From the NCBI RefSeq assembly GCF_028473645.1, contig NZ_CP097269.1, forward strand, positions 1,248,001 through 1,312,000: 64,000 bases of DNA, read 5' to 3'. A program made the position numbers and the translations under genes. This stretch comes from Acidovorax sp. GBBC 1281 (lineage in GTDB: Bacteria > Pseudomonadota > Gammaproteobacteria > Burkholderiales > Burkholderiaceae_C). Below, piece by piece: positions 24,259-32,805 of the stretch (the first letter of the stretch is position 1; each line of letters begins with the position of its first letter). The notes below the pieces were generated by a model, which saw only the letters and a list, made by a program, of their open reading frames with translations, was not told where the DNA came from and searched no databases.

Positions 24259-25725
24259 ATGAATGAAGCCACCCCCCTGATGGCCGCGCCCGGCGCCGCC
24301 GCTCCCCTGGACCTGTCCGCGGTGTCGCGCTGGAGCGCCAAGCGCCGCGATTTTCTGCGCGTGCTCGGCTATGGCGCCGGCGCCGCGACGCTCGGGCCCC
24401 TGGTGGCCGCGTGCGGCAGCAGCGGCGCACAGACCCAGGCCGAAGCCCTGCGCGAGCAGCTCATGCGCGACGAGGCGTTCTGGACGGGCGTGCAGGGCAT
24501 GTTCGTGCTCAAGCCCGAGAAGACCTACATGAACATCGGCACCGGCGGCTCCATGCCCAAGCTGGTGCTGGAAACGTTCGATGCCGAGAACCGCAAGAAG
24601 GCGGCCGATTCCGGCAGCGGCTATGGCAACCTGCTGGACCTGCGCAAGCAGGTGGCCCCGGGCTTCGGCGTGGATGCGGACGAACTCGCGTTCTCTGCCA
24701 ACACGTCCTCGGGCATGTGCCACGCCATCCTGGGGCTGGACTGGCAGCGCGGCGACGTGGTGGTCACCACCAACCACGAGCACGGCGGCGGCGACACGCC
24801 GCTCAAGATCGCCACCGATCGCTACGGCATCGAGGTCTCGCGCATTGCGCTGCCGGTGGGCAACAACCAGACGGCCGCCACCTACGTGAACCTGTTCGAC
24901 GAGCGCATCCGCGCGCTCAAGGCCCAGGGCAAGCGCGTGCGCGCCATGATGTGGTCCTCGCCCACGTACAAGACCGGCACCATGCTGCCGATCGCCGAGC
25001 TGATGGCGGTGGTGAAGGCGCACGAGCTCATCAGCATCGTGGACGGCGCCCACCTGCCGGGCATGATGGCCTACAACTATGCGGAGCTGGGCATGGACTT
25101 CATGTCCGGCGCGGGACACAAGTGGCAGTGCGGCCCGGGCTCGACCGGCATCCTGGTGGTGCGCAACAAGATGCGCGCCTCCAACCCGCTGCCGCTGCCC
25201 AGGTGGTTCCCGGTGCACACCAGCTCCTACGCCGCCAAGGACCGCACCACCAACGGCACCGAGACCTACGACATCGCTGCGACCATCACCAGCTGCGGCA
25301 GCCTGCACACGCCCATGTTCATGGCGCTGGCCCAGGCCTGCGCGCAGTGGGACGGCATCGGGCGCAAGAAGATCGAGACCTACGACCTCACGCTGTCGTC
25401 CTACCTCAAGGAAAAGATCGCCGAGCGCTGGGGCGTGGATGCGCTGTATTCGCCCAAGGACGACCCCAAGCTGCTTTCCGCGCTCACCTCGTTCAATCCG
25501 TTTCCCAACAAGGACGACGTGATGAACGCGCAGAAATCCACGGCCTTCGTGGCGCGCATGCTGAGCGAATACCCGCAGGGCTTCGTGATCCGCAACGCCG
25601 ACTTCCCCGTCATCGGCGCGCCGGCCAACCACTACGGCGTGCGCATCTCCACCCACCTGTGGCACGACGCGCGCGACATCGACCTGCTGGTCGACGCCAT
25701 GTGGGACCTGCCGCGCAAGATCTGA
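24259..25725 (+). CDS. Tat-exported class V aminotransferase-fold PLP enzyme, lipoprotein
   Basis: 488 residues. The N-terminus has a twin-arginine signal (KRRDFLRVLGYGAGAATLGP) with a lipobox-like LVAAC (Cys52), so the folded holo-enzyme would be exported and perhaps lipid-anchored. The body is a class V aminotransferase fold as in isopenicillin-N epimerase or cysteine-desulfurase relatives. The PLP-contacting Asp262 (IVDGAHLPG) and the Schiff-base Lys288 (GAGHKWQCGPGS) are present, as is a Cys-containing active-site neighbourhood (TSCGSLHTP). The reaction cannot be told: epimerase, lyase/desulfurase or transaminase are possible. Tat export is consistent with cofactor loading in the cytoplasm. 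The upstream exported RidA gene supports an imine-forming reaction. A strong terminator follows. Confidence 0.85.
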   Translation: MNEATPLMAAPGAAAPLDLSAVSRWSAKRRDFLRVLGYGAGAATLGPLVAACGSSGAQTQAEALREQLMRDEAFWTGVQGMFVLKPEKTYMNIGTGGSMPKLVLETFDAENRKKAADSGSGYGNLLDLRKQVAPGFGVDADELAFSANTSSGMCHAILGLDWQRGDVVVTTNHEHGGGDTPLKIATDRYGIEVSRIALPVGNNQTAATYVNLFDERIRALKAQGKRVRAMMWSSPTYKTGTMLPIAELMAVVKAHELISIVDGAHLPGMMAYNYAELGMDFMSGAGHKWQCGPGSTGILVVRNKMRASNPLPLPRWFPVHTSSYAAKDRTTNGTETYDIAATITSCGSLHTPMFMALAQACAQWDGIGRKKIETYDLTLSSYLKEKIAERWGVDALYSPKDDPKLLSALTSFNPFPNKDDVMNAQKSTAFVARMLSEYPQGFVIRNADFPVIGAPANHYGVRISTHLWHDARDIDLLVDAMWDLPRKI

Positions 25726-25748
25726 TCCGGCAGCGCGGCCGCATTCAT

Positions 25749-25786
25749 AAAAAAAGCGCGGGAGGCGACTCCCGCGCTTTTTCTTT
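25749..25786. terminator. bidirectional rho-independent terminator
   Basis: AGCGCGGGAG-GCGA-CTCCCGCGCT with an A-run before and a T-run after, between the convergent PLP-enzyme and porin genes. Confidence 0.93.
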
Positions 25787-25813
25787 GGGGGCGCCCTGCG
25801 CGCCGTGCGGCGA

Positions 25814-26842
25814 TCAGAAGCGGTGGCGGATGCCCACGCCGAAGCTGTTGCCCTTCGTCTGCGCCGTGATGCGGTCGTTCATGAGCATGGCGTACACGTC
25901 GGTGCGCTTGGACAGGAAGTGGTCGTAGCCCAGCGTGAAGGTCTTGCGGTCGATGTCGGTCTGCGTCATCTCGGTCTTGACCCATTCCACCAGCACCTTG
26001 CCAGCCGGGCCGACCGGCACCGAGGCGCCCAACTGCACCGTCTTGGCCTTGTTGGTGGTGTTGTCGGCCTTGGCCTCGCCGTAGCTCACGAAGGGCTTGA
26101 CCAGGCCGAAGTCGTAGGCGCCCAGCAGCATCCAGTCGGTCTTCTTCGTGCCCAGGTAGGCATTGGGAACGGCGGGGTTGCTGATCTGGTCGCGCTCGTA
26201 GAAACCCGTCAGCGTCACGGGGCCGCCGAAGTAGAAGAAGTTCGCGCCGAAGTTCTTCTTGCCGTTGTCGCCCGGCTGCTCGCCGAACTGGTACTGGATG
26301 TTGGCCGAGAAGCCGCCGAATTTCGGCGTGCTGTAGACGATCTGGTTGCTCCAGCCCGTGTCGGACGGCGTGGTCGCGCCCCAGCCGGTGCCGTTGAACA
26401 GCGGTACGTTCATGTGCAGGATCAGCGGCGAGAAGGTGAACGAATCGCCGAACGGATTGCCCACCACCGAGGGCAGGAAGTTGGGCGCCATCCAGCGGCC
26501 CAGCATCACCGAGCCGAAGTCGCCCGACAGGCTGACGTTGGCATCGCGCGAGAAGAACGTGTCGTTGGCGAAGCGCCCCTGCGAGCCGTTGTCCACCTTG
26601 ATGAACGAGGTCAGCTGGAAGTTGGCCTTCAGTCCGCCGCCGAGGTCTTCCGTGCCCTTGAAGCCGAACCACGAGGTCGTGAGGCCGCCGCTGTCCACGA
26701 CCGACTTGCGGCCCGCATCGCCGGCCATCTTGATGGACCCGGCGAACACGTCGGCCAGACCGGTGAGCTGCACGGAGCTCTGGGCCTGCGCCCCGGCGGA
26801 ACAAAGCAGCGCTGCGCCCAACGCGATCCAATTCTTTTTCAT
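25814..26842 (-). CDS. Gram-negative general porin (porin 4 type)
   Basis: 342-residue outer-membrane trimeric porin typical of Burkholderiales. A signal peptide (MKKNWIALGAALLCSAGAQA) is followed by SSVQLTGLADVFAG, alternating amphipathic strands, the EDLGGGLKANFQL stretch and the terminal aromatic residue (GIRHRF) used for outer-membrane insertion. AGGAG upstream fits the ATG at 26842. It probably admits small polar solutes. The neighbouring exported RidA/PLP operon may act on a solute that enters here, but this is inference. Confidence 0.94.
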   Translation of the reverse strand: MKKNWIALGAALLCSAGAQAQSSVQLTGLADVFAGSIKMAGDAGRKSVVDSGGLTTSWFGFKGTEDLGGGLKANFQLTSFIKVDNGSQGRFANDTFFSRDANVSLSGDFGSVMLGRWMAPNFLPSVVGNPFGDSFTFSPLILHMNVPLFNGTGWGATTPSDTGWSNQIVYSTPKFGGFSANIQYQFGEQPGDNGKKNFGANFFYFGGPVTLTGFYERDQISNPAVPNAYLGTKKTDWMLLGAYDFGLVKPFVSYGEAKADNTTNKAKTVQLGASVPVGPAGKVLVEWVKTEMTQTDIDRKTFTLGYDHFLSKRTDVYAMLMNDRITAQTKGNSFGVGIRHRF

Positions 26843-27044
26843 ACGACTCCTGCGAAAGGGAAGAGGGGGGGAAGGGAAGGTGCCGATGGCTCGGCGGTGC
26901 ACACGGGCCTTTCAACGGGCCAGGAAAAACGTGTCGATTTGCAAAGGGCTCCAAGCAAGGACCGTGCCTTCACCATTCGGCCTGTGGGGGCATGCGGCGC
27001 TCGCGGCAACCGGGCGCGGTAGCTGCGGCCAGAGCGCACCGCTT

Positions 27045-27058
27045 TTGACTTTGCTCAA
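27045..27058. promoter_or_regulatory. FNR/DNR-like box
   Basis: TTGACTTTGCTCAA fits the TTGA-N6-TCAA pattern of FNR/DNR-type sites. It lies 37 bp upstream of the Crp-type regulator start and ~200 bp from the divergent porin start, so it may mark autoregulation or oxygen/NO control. Confidence 0.5.
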
Positions 27059-27095
27059 CACCGCGCGGCGGTGCTGCGGTCACAGTGGCGGCTCT

Positions 27096-27719
27096 ATGTT
27101 TCCCTCTTCTTGCACCCCTGCACCGACCAAGACTGAGGCCCTTGCCGGCGAGGTGCTGCGCGAGCGCCACCAGCGTCCGGCCAGCGTGCTGTACCTGGAC
27201 AGCGGCCGCGTGCTGCTCGGGGTGCGCGAGGATGGGCAGCTTCGGCACCAGTTGGGTGCGGTGGAGGGGCCGTGCTGGCTCGATGCCGCACCCGCGCTGC
27301 TCGGCCAGGCGTGCATGGTGGACATGGTGGCGGACACGCGCGTGCTGCTGCGCCGCATGCCGCTGGAGGCCTTCCGATCCGGCTTCGAATCGCTGCCGTC
27401 GCCCGCCCGGGCGCTGGTGTACGACATGGCGCGGGGCTACTGCCAGCAGACCGAGCTGGCCGTGAGCCGGCTCGCGCAGGACGCCGAGGCGCGTTGCGCC
27501 CAGTGGCTGCTGCGGCACGCCCAGCAAGACGATGCGGGCACGATGCGCGTGACGCTGCACCAGCGCAAGCGGCTCATCGCCGCGCAGCTGGGCATCGCGC
27601 CGGAGACCCTGTCGCGCGTGCTGCGCCACCTGCGCGACCACGGGCTCATTTCGGGCACGGGCAATGTGCTCAATCTGCCGCGGCCCGGCGCGCTGCAGGT
27701 GGTGGCCGGGGTCGGCTGA
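27096..27719 (+). CDS. Crp/Fnr-family transcriptional regulator
   Basis: 207 residues. The N-terminal ~110 residues form a shortened cyclic-nucleotide-binding-like beta roll (RPASVLYLDSGRVLLGVRED), then the dimer helix, then a Crp-type winged HTH (HQRKRLIAAQLGIAPETLSR). No Cys cluster for an FNR iron-sulfur centre is seen, and the beta roll lacks an obvious cAMP-binding motif, so the signal is unknown. The FNR-like box just upstream suggests it recognises TTGA-N6-TCAA sites. It is divergent from the porin gene. Confidence 0.85.
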   Translation: MFPSSCTPAPTKTEALAGEVLRERHQRPASVLYLDSGRVLLGVREDGQLRHQLGAVEGPCWLDAAPALLGQACMVDMVADTRVLLRRMPLEAFRSGFESLPSPARALVYDMARGYCQQTELAVSRLAQDAEARCAQWLLRHAQQDDAGTMRVTLHQRKRLIAAQLGIAPETLSRVLRHLRDHGLISGTGNVLNLPRPGALQVVAGVG

Positions 27720-27971
27720 AGCGCGTTCGGCCGCCCGCGCAAGGGGCGGGGGCGGGGCGGCTGCAACGCGCGGCCGATCGGGCGGCGCGGCCATGGCGCG
27801 GCGGTGCGAAAGGGCTCAGGGTTTCCCCCGGACCGACCGAGGGTTCCACCCAACCCGCGCCCGCAGGGGGCTGCGTATATTCGTTCGCACCCCATTGCAC
27901 ATTCCGCCTGACAGCATGCCCTGCGCCTTTCGCCGCCCCTTTGCCAGAGGTGCTTCGTCCACGGAGCGCCG

Positions 27972-30077
27972 ATGACGCCGCCCTCGCACGAGGCGCTCGA
28001 GGCGGAGCGGGACGCGGCGGGCGACACGCCCGGCTGGCTGCTGCCGGGCCGTCTCGTGCAGCGCCTGATGCTGGTGGCCGTGCTGGCGGTGGTGTTCGCC
28101 GGGGCGATGGCCGCCTGGACCGTGTCGCGCGCGGCCGGCGAAGAGGCCATGCGCCGCCTCGTGAGCCAGCAGACCGACGAGGTCGAAGTGGTCGCGCGGC
28201 TGCTGGCCAGCAAGATCGAGCAGAGCCAGAAGGTGCTCAGCACCGTGGCCGAGGGCATCCAGCCCGTCATGCTCGACTCGCCCTCGTCCCTCGGGTGGCT
28301 GCTGCAGCAGGGCCTGCCGGCGGTGCGTTTCTTCGATGCCATGCAGGTGGTGCGGCAGGACGGCACCGTGGCCATCAACCTGCAATACGGCCGCCTGGAC
28401 AGCGGCTCCAGCCTCGATCCGGCCGAGCGCGACAGCCTGCGCCGCACCATGCTGGAAGGCAAGCCGCTGGTGTCGGGCCTGATCGGCGGGCGGCCGAGCG
28501 AGGCGCGCGTGATGTTCACGATCCCGCTGCACCGGGACGAGGGCACGGTGGTGGGCGCCGTCTCGGGCGTGCTGCGCCTGCAGTCGCAGGGGCTGCTGCC
28601 GCCCTCGATGTCGCTGCCGGCGCGCAAGGACTCCCGGCTCATCGTCTTCACGCGCGACGGCACCATCCTGTCGCACCCCGACCCCGCGCGGGTGATGGGC
28701 AGCGTGCGCGACGAGGCCGGCCTGTCGCAGGTGTTCGCGCGGTCGGGCGACAGGGACCAGCCGGTCATGGGGCGTGGCTTCACCGAGCGGCTGCCGGGCC
28801 ATGTGGTCAGCCTGGCCGGCATGCCCATGACCCAGTGGACCGTGGCGCGCGTGAACGATGCACAGGCCCTGCTCGCGCCGCTGGAGGGCGCGCAGCGCCG
28901 GGCCGCCTGGCTGGCGGCCGCCCTCATCGGCGCGGCCGCATTGCTGGCCGTGGCCTGCATGGCCTGGCTGGCGCAGCCCCTCGCCCGGCTGTGCCACCGC
29001 GCCGCGCACCTGGGCGCCCGCGCGCCCGGCGCCCATGAAGACATGCCCTGGCCGCAGGGCGCCGGCGAGGTGGACGGGCTGGTGGCGGCCTGCCGCGGAC
29101 TGCTCGACGAGCGCACCGGCACGCAGTCGCAGATGGGGCTGCTGCGGGGGCAACTGCAGTCCATCCTGGACCATGCACCCACCGGCATCATCATCACGCG
29201 CGGTGAGAACCTGCAGGTCGTGAGCCTGCAGGCCGGCCGCATGCTGGGCTACGAACCGGCGCAGCTGCAGGGGCGGCTGGCCCGCGTGCTCTACGTGAGC
29301 GATGCCGAGTACGAGCACCTCAAGCGGCGCGTGCGGGCGGAGTTCTCGGCACACGGCACCTTCGATGGCGACGTGTGCTTCCTGCGCCAGGACGGCAGCG
29401 CGGTGTGGGCCCGGGTGCTGGGCCGCTCGGTGCGGAACGCCTCGGGCGATGCGGGCACGGTCTGGATGCTGGAGGACCTCACCGCCGCGCGCGAGGCCCG
29501 CCGCCGCGAGGACTGGGCGGGCGGGCTCGACGCCCTCACGCAGTTGGCCAACCGCGATGCGTTCAGCCAGCGCCTGCATGCGCTGCTGGCCGACCGCGCG
29601 GCCCGCCCCGACACGGTGCAGGCGCGCCCGGGCGAGGAGGCGGGCGAGGGCGTGGTGCTGTTCCTGGACCTGGACCATTTCACCGTGGTCAACGCCATCG
29701 CCGGGCATGACGCGGGCGACGACGTGCTGCGCCACGTGGGCCGCCTCATCGAGACCCAGGTGCGGTCGGTGGGCTGGGCGGCGCGGCTGGGCGGCGACGA
29801 GTTCGCCGTGGTGCTGCCCGGCTGCCCGCTGGGGCGCGGGCTGGCCATCGCCGAGCAGCTGTGCGCCGCCGTGCGGGCGTGGGAACCCTCGTACCAGGGC
29901 CGCAGCTACACGCTGGGCGTGAGCATCGGTCTCGTGCCGCTGGACAGCAGCGTGTACGACGTGACCGCGGTGCTCCACGCGGCCGACATGGCGTGCTACG
30001 AGGCCAAGCGCGCGGGTCGCGACCGGGTCGAGGTGCGCTCGGTGCGGGGTGGGCGGTCGCAGGTGCGCGCGGCGTGA
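27972..30077 (+). CDS. membrane diguanylate cyclase (dCache - PAS - GGDEF)
   Basis: 701 residues. A membrane helix (about 30-53) precedes a large periplasmic dCache domain (FFDAMQVVRQDGTVAINLQY, DSRLIVFTRDGTILSHPDP). A second helix lies at about 312-335. A PAS domain (about 385-510; ILDHAPTGIIIT) and a GGDEF domain (about 520-695) follow. The signature GGDEFAVVLPG is intact, so c-di-GMP synthesis is expected. The I-site RxxD before it reads RSVG, so product inhibition is probably lost. Start chosen at 27972. The 252 bp upstream show no other gene. Confidence 0.93.
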   Translation: MTPPSHEALEAERDAAGDTPGWLLPGRLVQRLMLVAVLAVVFAGAMAAWTVSRAAGEEAMRRLVSQQTDEVEVVARLLASKIEQSQKVLSTVAEGIQPVMLDSPSSLGWLLQQGLPAVRFFDAMQVVRQDGTVAINLQYGRLDSGSSLDPAERDSLRRTMLEGKPLVSGLIGGRPSEARVMFTIPLHRDEGTVVGAVSGVLRLQSQGLLPPSMSLPARKDSRLIVFTRDGTILSHPDPARVMGSVRDEAGLSQVFARSGDRDQPVMGRGFTERLPGHVVSLAGMPMTQWTVARVNDAQALLAPLEGAQRRAAWLAAALIGAAALLAVACMAWLAQPLARLCHRAAHLGARAPGAHEDMPWPQGAGEVDGLVAACRGLLDERTGTQSQMGLLRGQLQSILDHAPTGIIITRGENLQVVSLQAGRMLGYEPAQLQGRLARVLYVSDAEYEHLKRRVRAEFSAHGTFDGDVCFLRQDGSAVWARVLGRSVRNASGDAGTVWMLEDLTAAREARRREDWAGGLDALTQLANRDAFSQRLHALLADRAARPDTVQARPGEEAGEGVVLFLDLDHFTVVNAIAGHDAGDDVLRHVGRLIETQVRSVGWAARLGGDEFAVVLPGCPLGRGLAIAEQLCAAVRAWEPSYQGRSYTLGVSIGLVPLDSSVYDVTAVLHAADMACYEAKRAGRDRVEVRSVRGGRSQVRAA

Positions 30078-30156
30078 AGGCGGGCTGTGCGCCGCTGCCG
30101 CCGCATCACCGCCGCATGCTTCGCCTTCAACCCATTGGTTTGCCGATAATCGCCCC

Positions 30157-30555
30157 GTGCCCCAACCCCATCGCCCGCTGCGCAACCCCCCCGCTTTCCA
30201 TGGCGGGCTGGCGCGTTGGCAAGCCCGCGTGCGCTGGGTCATGGCGTGGTTCGTGCTGTCGCTGGGCGTGGCGGTGGCCTCGCCCATCGTGCACCCCCAG
30301 GTGGTCGAGTGGGTCTGCACCGGCGTCGGAACGGTGAAGGCCGTCGTGCATGCCGATGACGGCGTGCAGCCCGTGGGCCTGGCGCACGGGGACTGCCCGC
30401 TGTGCCTTCTTGCCGCGCCCCCGGCGCAGCCGCCGGCGGTCGCCCTGCCGGTCGTGCTGCCGCTGTCGCGCGCGGTGCAGTCCATTGCGGCCGCGCGCAT
30501 CGCCGCGGCCACCGCGGCGCCGCTTCCGGCCCGCGGGCCGCCGCCGCTCTCCTGA
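30157..30555 (+). CDS. DUF2946-type small protein
   Basis: 132 residues from a GTG start. One N-terminal hydrophobic segment (VMAWFVLSLGVAVASPIVHP) is followed by the motif LAHGDCPLCLLA, then an Ala/Pro-rich tail. The H-x-x-CPxC motif and the place directly upstream of a TonB-dependent receptor are typical of DUF2946 proteins, which have been proposed to handle metals. It is probably co-transcribed with the receptor, 111 bp downstream. An internal ATG at 30241 is an alternative start. Confidence 0.65.
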   Translation: MPQPHRPLRNPPAFHGGLARWQARVRWVMAWFVLSLGVAVASPIVHPQVVEWVCTGVGTVKAVVHADDGVQPVGLAHGDCPLCLLAAPPAQPPAVALPVVLPLSRAVQSIAAARIAAATAAPLPARGPPPLS

Positions 30556-30631
30556 TCCGCCCTTCGATTTCGCAGCGCGGGCCAGCCCCTGCGGCAGGCC
30601 ACGCGACGCGATGTTTTTCGCACCGATCAGC

Positions 30632-30649
30632 GGCGCCCCATGGGGCGCC
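30632..30649. promoter_or_regulatory. 18-bp perfect palindrome in the receptor leader
   Basis: GGCGCCCCATGGGGCGCC, 17 bp before the receptor start. It would fold into a very stable RNA hairpin next to the ribosome binding region, or bind a dimeric protein. No recognisable Fur box was seen here. Confidence 0.4.
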
Positions 30650-30666
30650 ACAGAGAGCCCCTTTTT

Positions 30667-32805
30667 ATGCACCCAACCATTGCACGGCCCGTCGCGCTTG
30701 GGATGGCCCTGGCCTGGCTGCCCCTGGCCGCCACCGCCCAGGCGTCCACCCCTTTCAACCCGGCTGCCGAACGCAGTCCGGCGCTGCCTTCCGTCACCGT
30801 CACGGCGCCCGCCGTGCCAGCGGCGCAGCGCAGCTCCCGCCTCGCCACCGGCACGGCGGGATCGTCGCTGGACACGCCGTTTTCCGTCACCACCGTGCCC
30901 GCTGAACTGGTCCGCCAGCAGGGCGGCACCACCTTGCAGGACGCGCTGCGCAACGTGCCCGGCGCGCAGGCCGACTCGGGCTTCAACGGGTCGCACACGC
31001 AGTTCTTCATCCTGCGCGGCGCGGTGACCGACAGCGGCACCGGCTCCAACCGCGTGCTGCGCGACGGCGTGCGGCTGTCCAACTACCCCTACACCCCGGC
31101 GTTCGTGGAAAGCGTGGACGTGCTGCGGGGACCCGGCGCGGCCCTCGGCGTGCGCAGCGAACCGGGCGGCACCGTCAACCTCGTGACGCGCCAGCCGCAG
31201 CTGGCGAACTTCGGCAGCGCCTCGCTCGGCGCGGGCGCGCACGGCGCGCTGGAGGCATCCATCGACCTGAACCGCGTGCTGTCGGCGGAGAACGAACTGG
31301 CCGCCCGCGTGACGGCCACGCGGTCCCAGGCCAGCCAATGGCGGCATGTGGAAGACCGCCTCGACGGCATCAAGCTGGGCCTGGCGCAAAGCGATGGCAA
31401 CCGCTACCACCTGCGTGCCAACGTGGAGGCCACCAACCAGACCTACCAGCCGGACTATGGACTTCCCGCGCTGGGCGGGCGGCCGGTCGCCGTGCCACGG
31501 GACCGCCAGCTCGGCGAGCCGTTCGGCGACTCGACCACCGACAACCGCATCTACGACCTGCACGGCGATATCGCCCTGTCGGCCCACACGCGCTGGTCGG
31601 CCGATTTCACGCACTTGGAGGCGCATTCGACCTCCATCAAGAACCTGCTGAACGGCTCGCCGCTGGCGGGCCAGCCCGCCGGCACCTATGCCCGGGTCTC
31701 GGCCTGGGAGCCGGGCACCGAGCGCCGCATCGACTCGTTCTCGACCGCGCTTTCCAGCACGCAGGGCACCGGCGCGGTGACGCACCAGCTGTACTTCGGG
31801 GCCGACTACTACAAGGAGGTGCTGAACCAGCCCGCGCTGTCGGTGCCGGCGTCCACCAGCCCGAGCATCAACGTGTTCAACCCGGTCTACGGGCGGGTGA
31901 CCGCGCCCCCGGCCGGTGCGGTGCTGGCGCAGAGCCTGACGACGCAGGACCTCGAATCCGTGTCGGCCTCCGCCCAGGACCAGATCGACTTCGGCGCGTG
32001 GTCGGTGGTGGCGGGCCTGCGCTTCACGCGCCAGCGCTTCCTGTACGGCACGGCCGGCGTGCTGCCCGTGGAGGAGTCGCGGTGGAACCCGAAGCTGGCG
32101 GTGCTGCGCCGGCTGTCGGAGACCGATACGCTGTATGCCAACGTGTCCACCGGCACCTCGCCCAACCAGGTGGCTTCGTCGTCGAACCAGTCCCTGCCCT
32201 CGCGCCGTTCGGCACAGGTCGAAGCCGGCTGGAAATCGCTGTGGCGCGGCGGCGCGGTGGTCAGCGACCTGGCGGTGTACCGCCTCGATCAGAAGAACAT
32301 GATCGCGTCCGACCTGAGCACGCCGCTGAACAACTTCGACTTCACCACGGCCGGCAGCGCGCGGTCGCAGGGCATCGAGGCGTCGCTGTCCGGCCAGGTG
32401 ACGGACCGGGTGACCGTGGCCGCCACCTATGCCTTCACCCATGCGAAGTACCTGCAGAACCCCGTGTACGGCGGCATGGCCGTGCCCAACGTGGCCCGGC
32501 ATGCGGCCACGCTGTGGGCGCAGTACGCCTGGAACGCGCAGTGGAAGACGGGCGCGGGCTTGTACCTGCAAAGCCGGCGCTTCGCTGACGAGGCCAACAC
32601 CACGGTGCTGCCGGGTTACGCGCGCTTCGACCTGAGCCAGACCTGGACGGTGAAGCGGGCCAACGGCCAAAGCGTCGAGGTCCAGGCGACGGTGCGCAAC
32701 CTGTTCGACCAACACTACTTCGTGTCGAGCCACCTGCACGTGAGCCGCTGGATCACGCCGGGGCAGGGGCGCAACGCGTTCGTCTCGGCCACCTACCGCT
32801 TCTGA
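30667..32805 (+). CDS. TonB-dependent siderophore-type receptor
   Basis: 712-residue outer-membrane receptor. A signal peptide (GMALAWLPLAATAQA) precedes a plug domain (TPFSVTTVPAELVRQQGG, QDALRNVPG, VDVLRGPGAALGV, GGTVNLVTRQP) and a 22-strand barrel ending HVSRWITPGQGRNAFVSATYRF-like with terminal Phe. No N-terminal STN signalling domain is present, so it is a transporter without the FecA-type sigma pathway. The plug resembles ferric-siderophore receptors. The substrate is unknown. Its last 13 bp overlap the end of xdhB on the opposite strand. Confidence 0.93.
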   Translation: MHPTIARPVALGMALAWLPLAATAQASTPFNPAAERSPALPSVTVTAPAVPAAQRSSRLATGTAGSSLDTPFSVTTVPAELVRQQGGTTLQDALRNVPGAQADSGFNGSHTQFFILRGAVTDSGTGSNRVLRDGVRLSNYPYTPAFVESVDVLRGPGAALGVRSEPGGTVNLVTRQPQLANFGSASLGAGAHGALEASIDLNRVLSAENELAARVTATRSQASQWRHVEDRLDGIKLGLAQSDGNRYHLRANVEATNQTYQPDYGLPALGGRPVAVPRDRQLGEPFGDSTTDNRIYDLHGDIALSAHTRWSADFTHLEAHSTSIKNLLNGSPLAGQPAGTYARVSAWEPGTERRIDSFSTALSSTQGTGAVTHQLYFGADYYKEVLNQPALSVPASTSPSINVFNPVYGRVTAPPAGAVLAQSLTTQDLESVSASAQDQIDFGAWSVVAGLRFTRQRFLYGTAGVLPVEESRWNPKLAVLRRLSETDTLYANVSTGTSPNQVASSSNQSLPSRRSAQVEAGWKSLWRGGAVVSDLAVYRLDQKNMIASDLSTPLNNFDFTTAGSARSQGIEASLSGQVTDRVTVAATYAFTHAKYLQNPVYGGMAVPNVARHAATLWAQYAWNAQWKTGAGLYLQSRRFADEANTTVLPGYARFDLSQTWTVKRANGQSVEVQATVRNLFDQHYFVSSHLHVSRWITPGQGRNAFVSATYRF

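Noticed and set aside
27720..27971. Possible small gene before the diguanylate cyclase
   Set aside because: Open frames here are GC-skewed and without start context or family features; only a weak TATATT promoter-like hexamer is seen.
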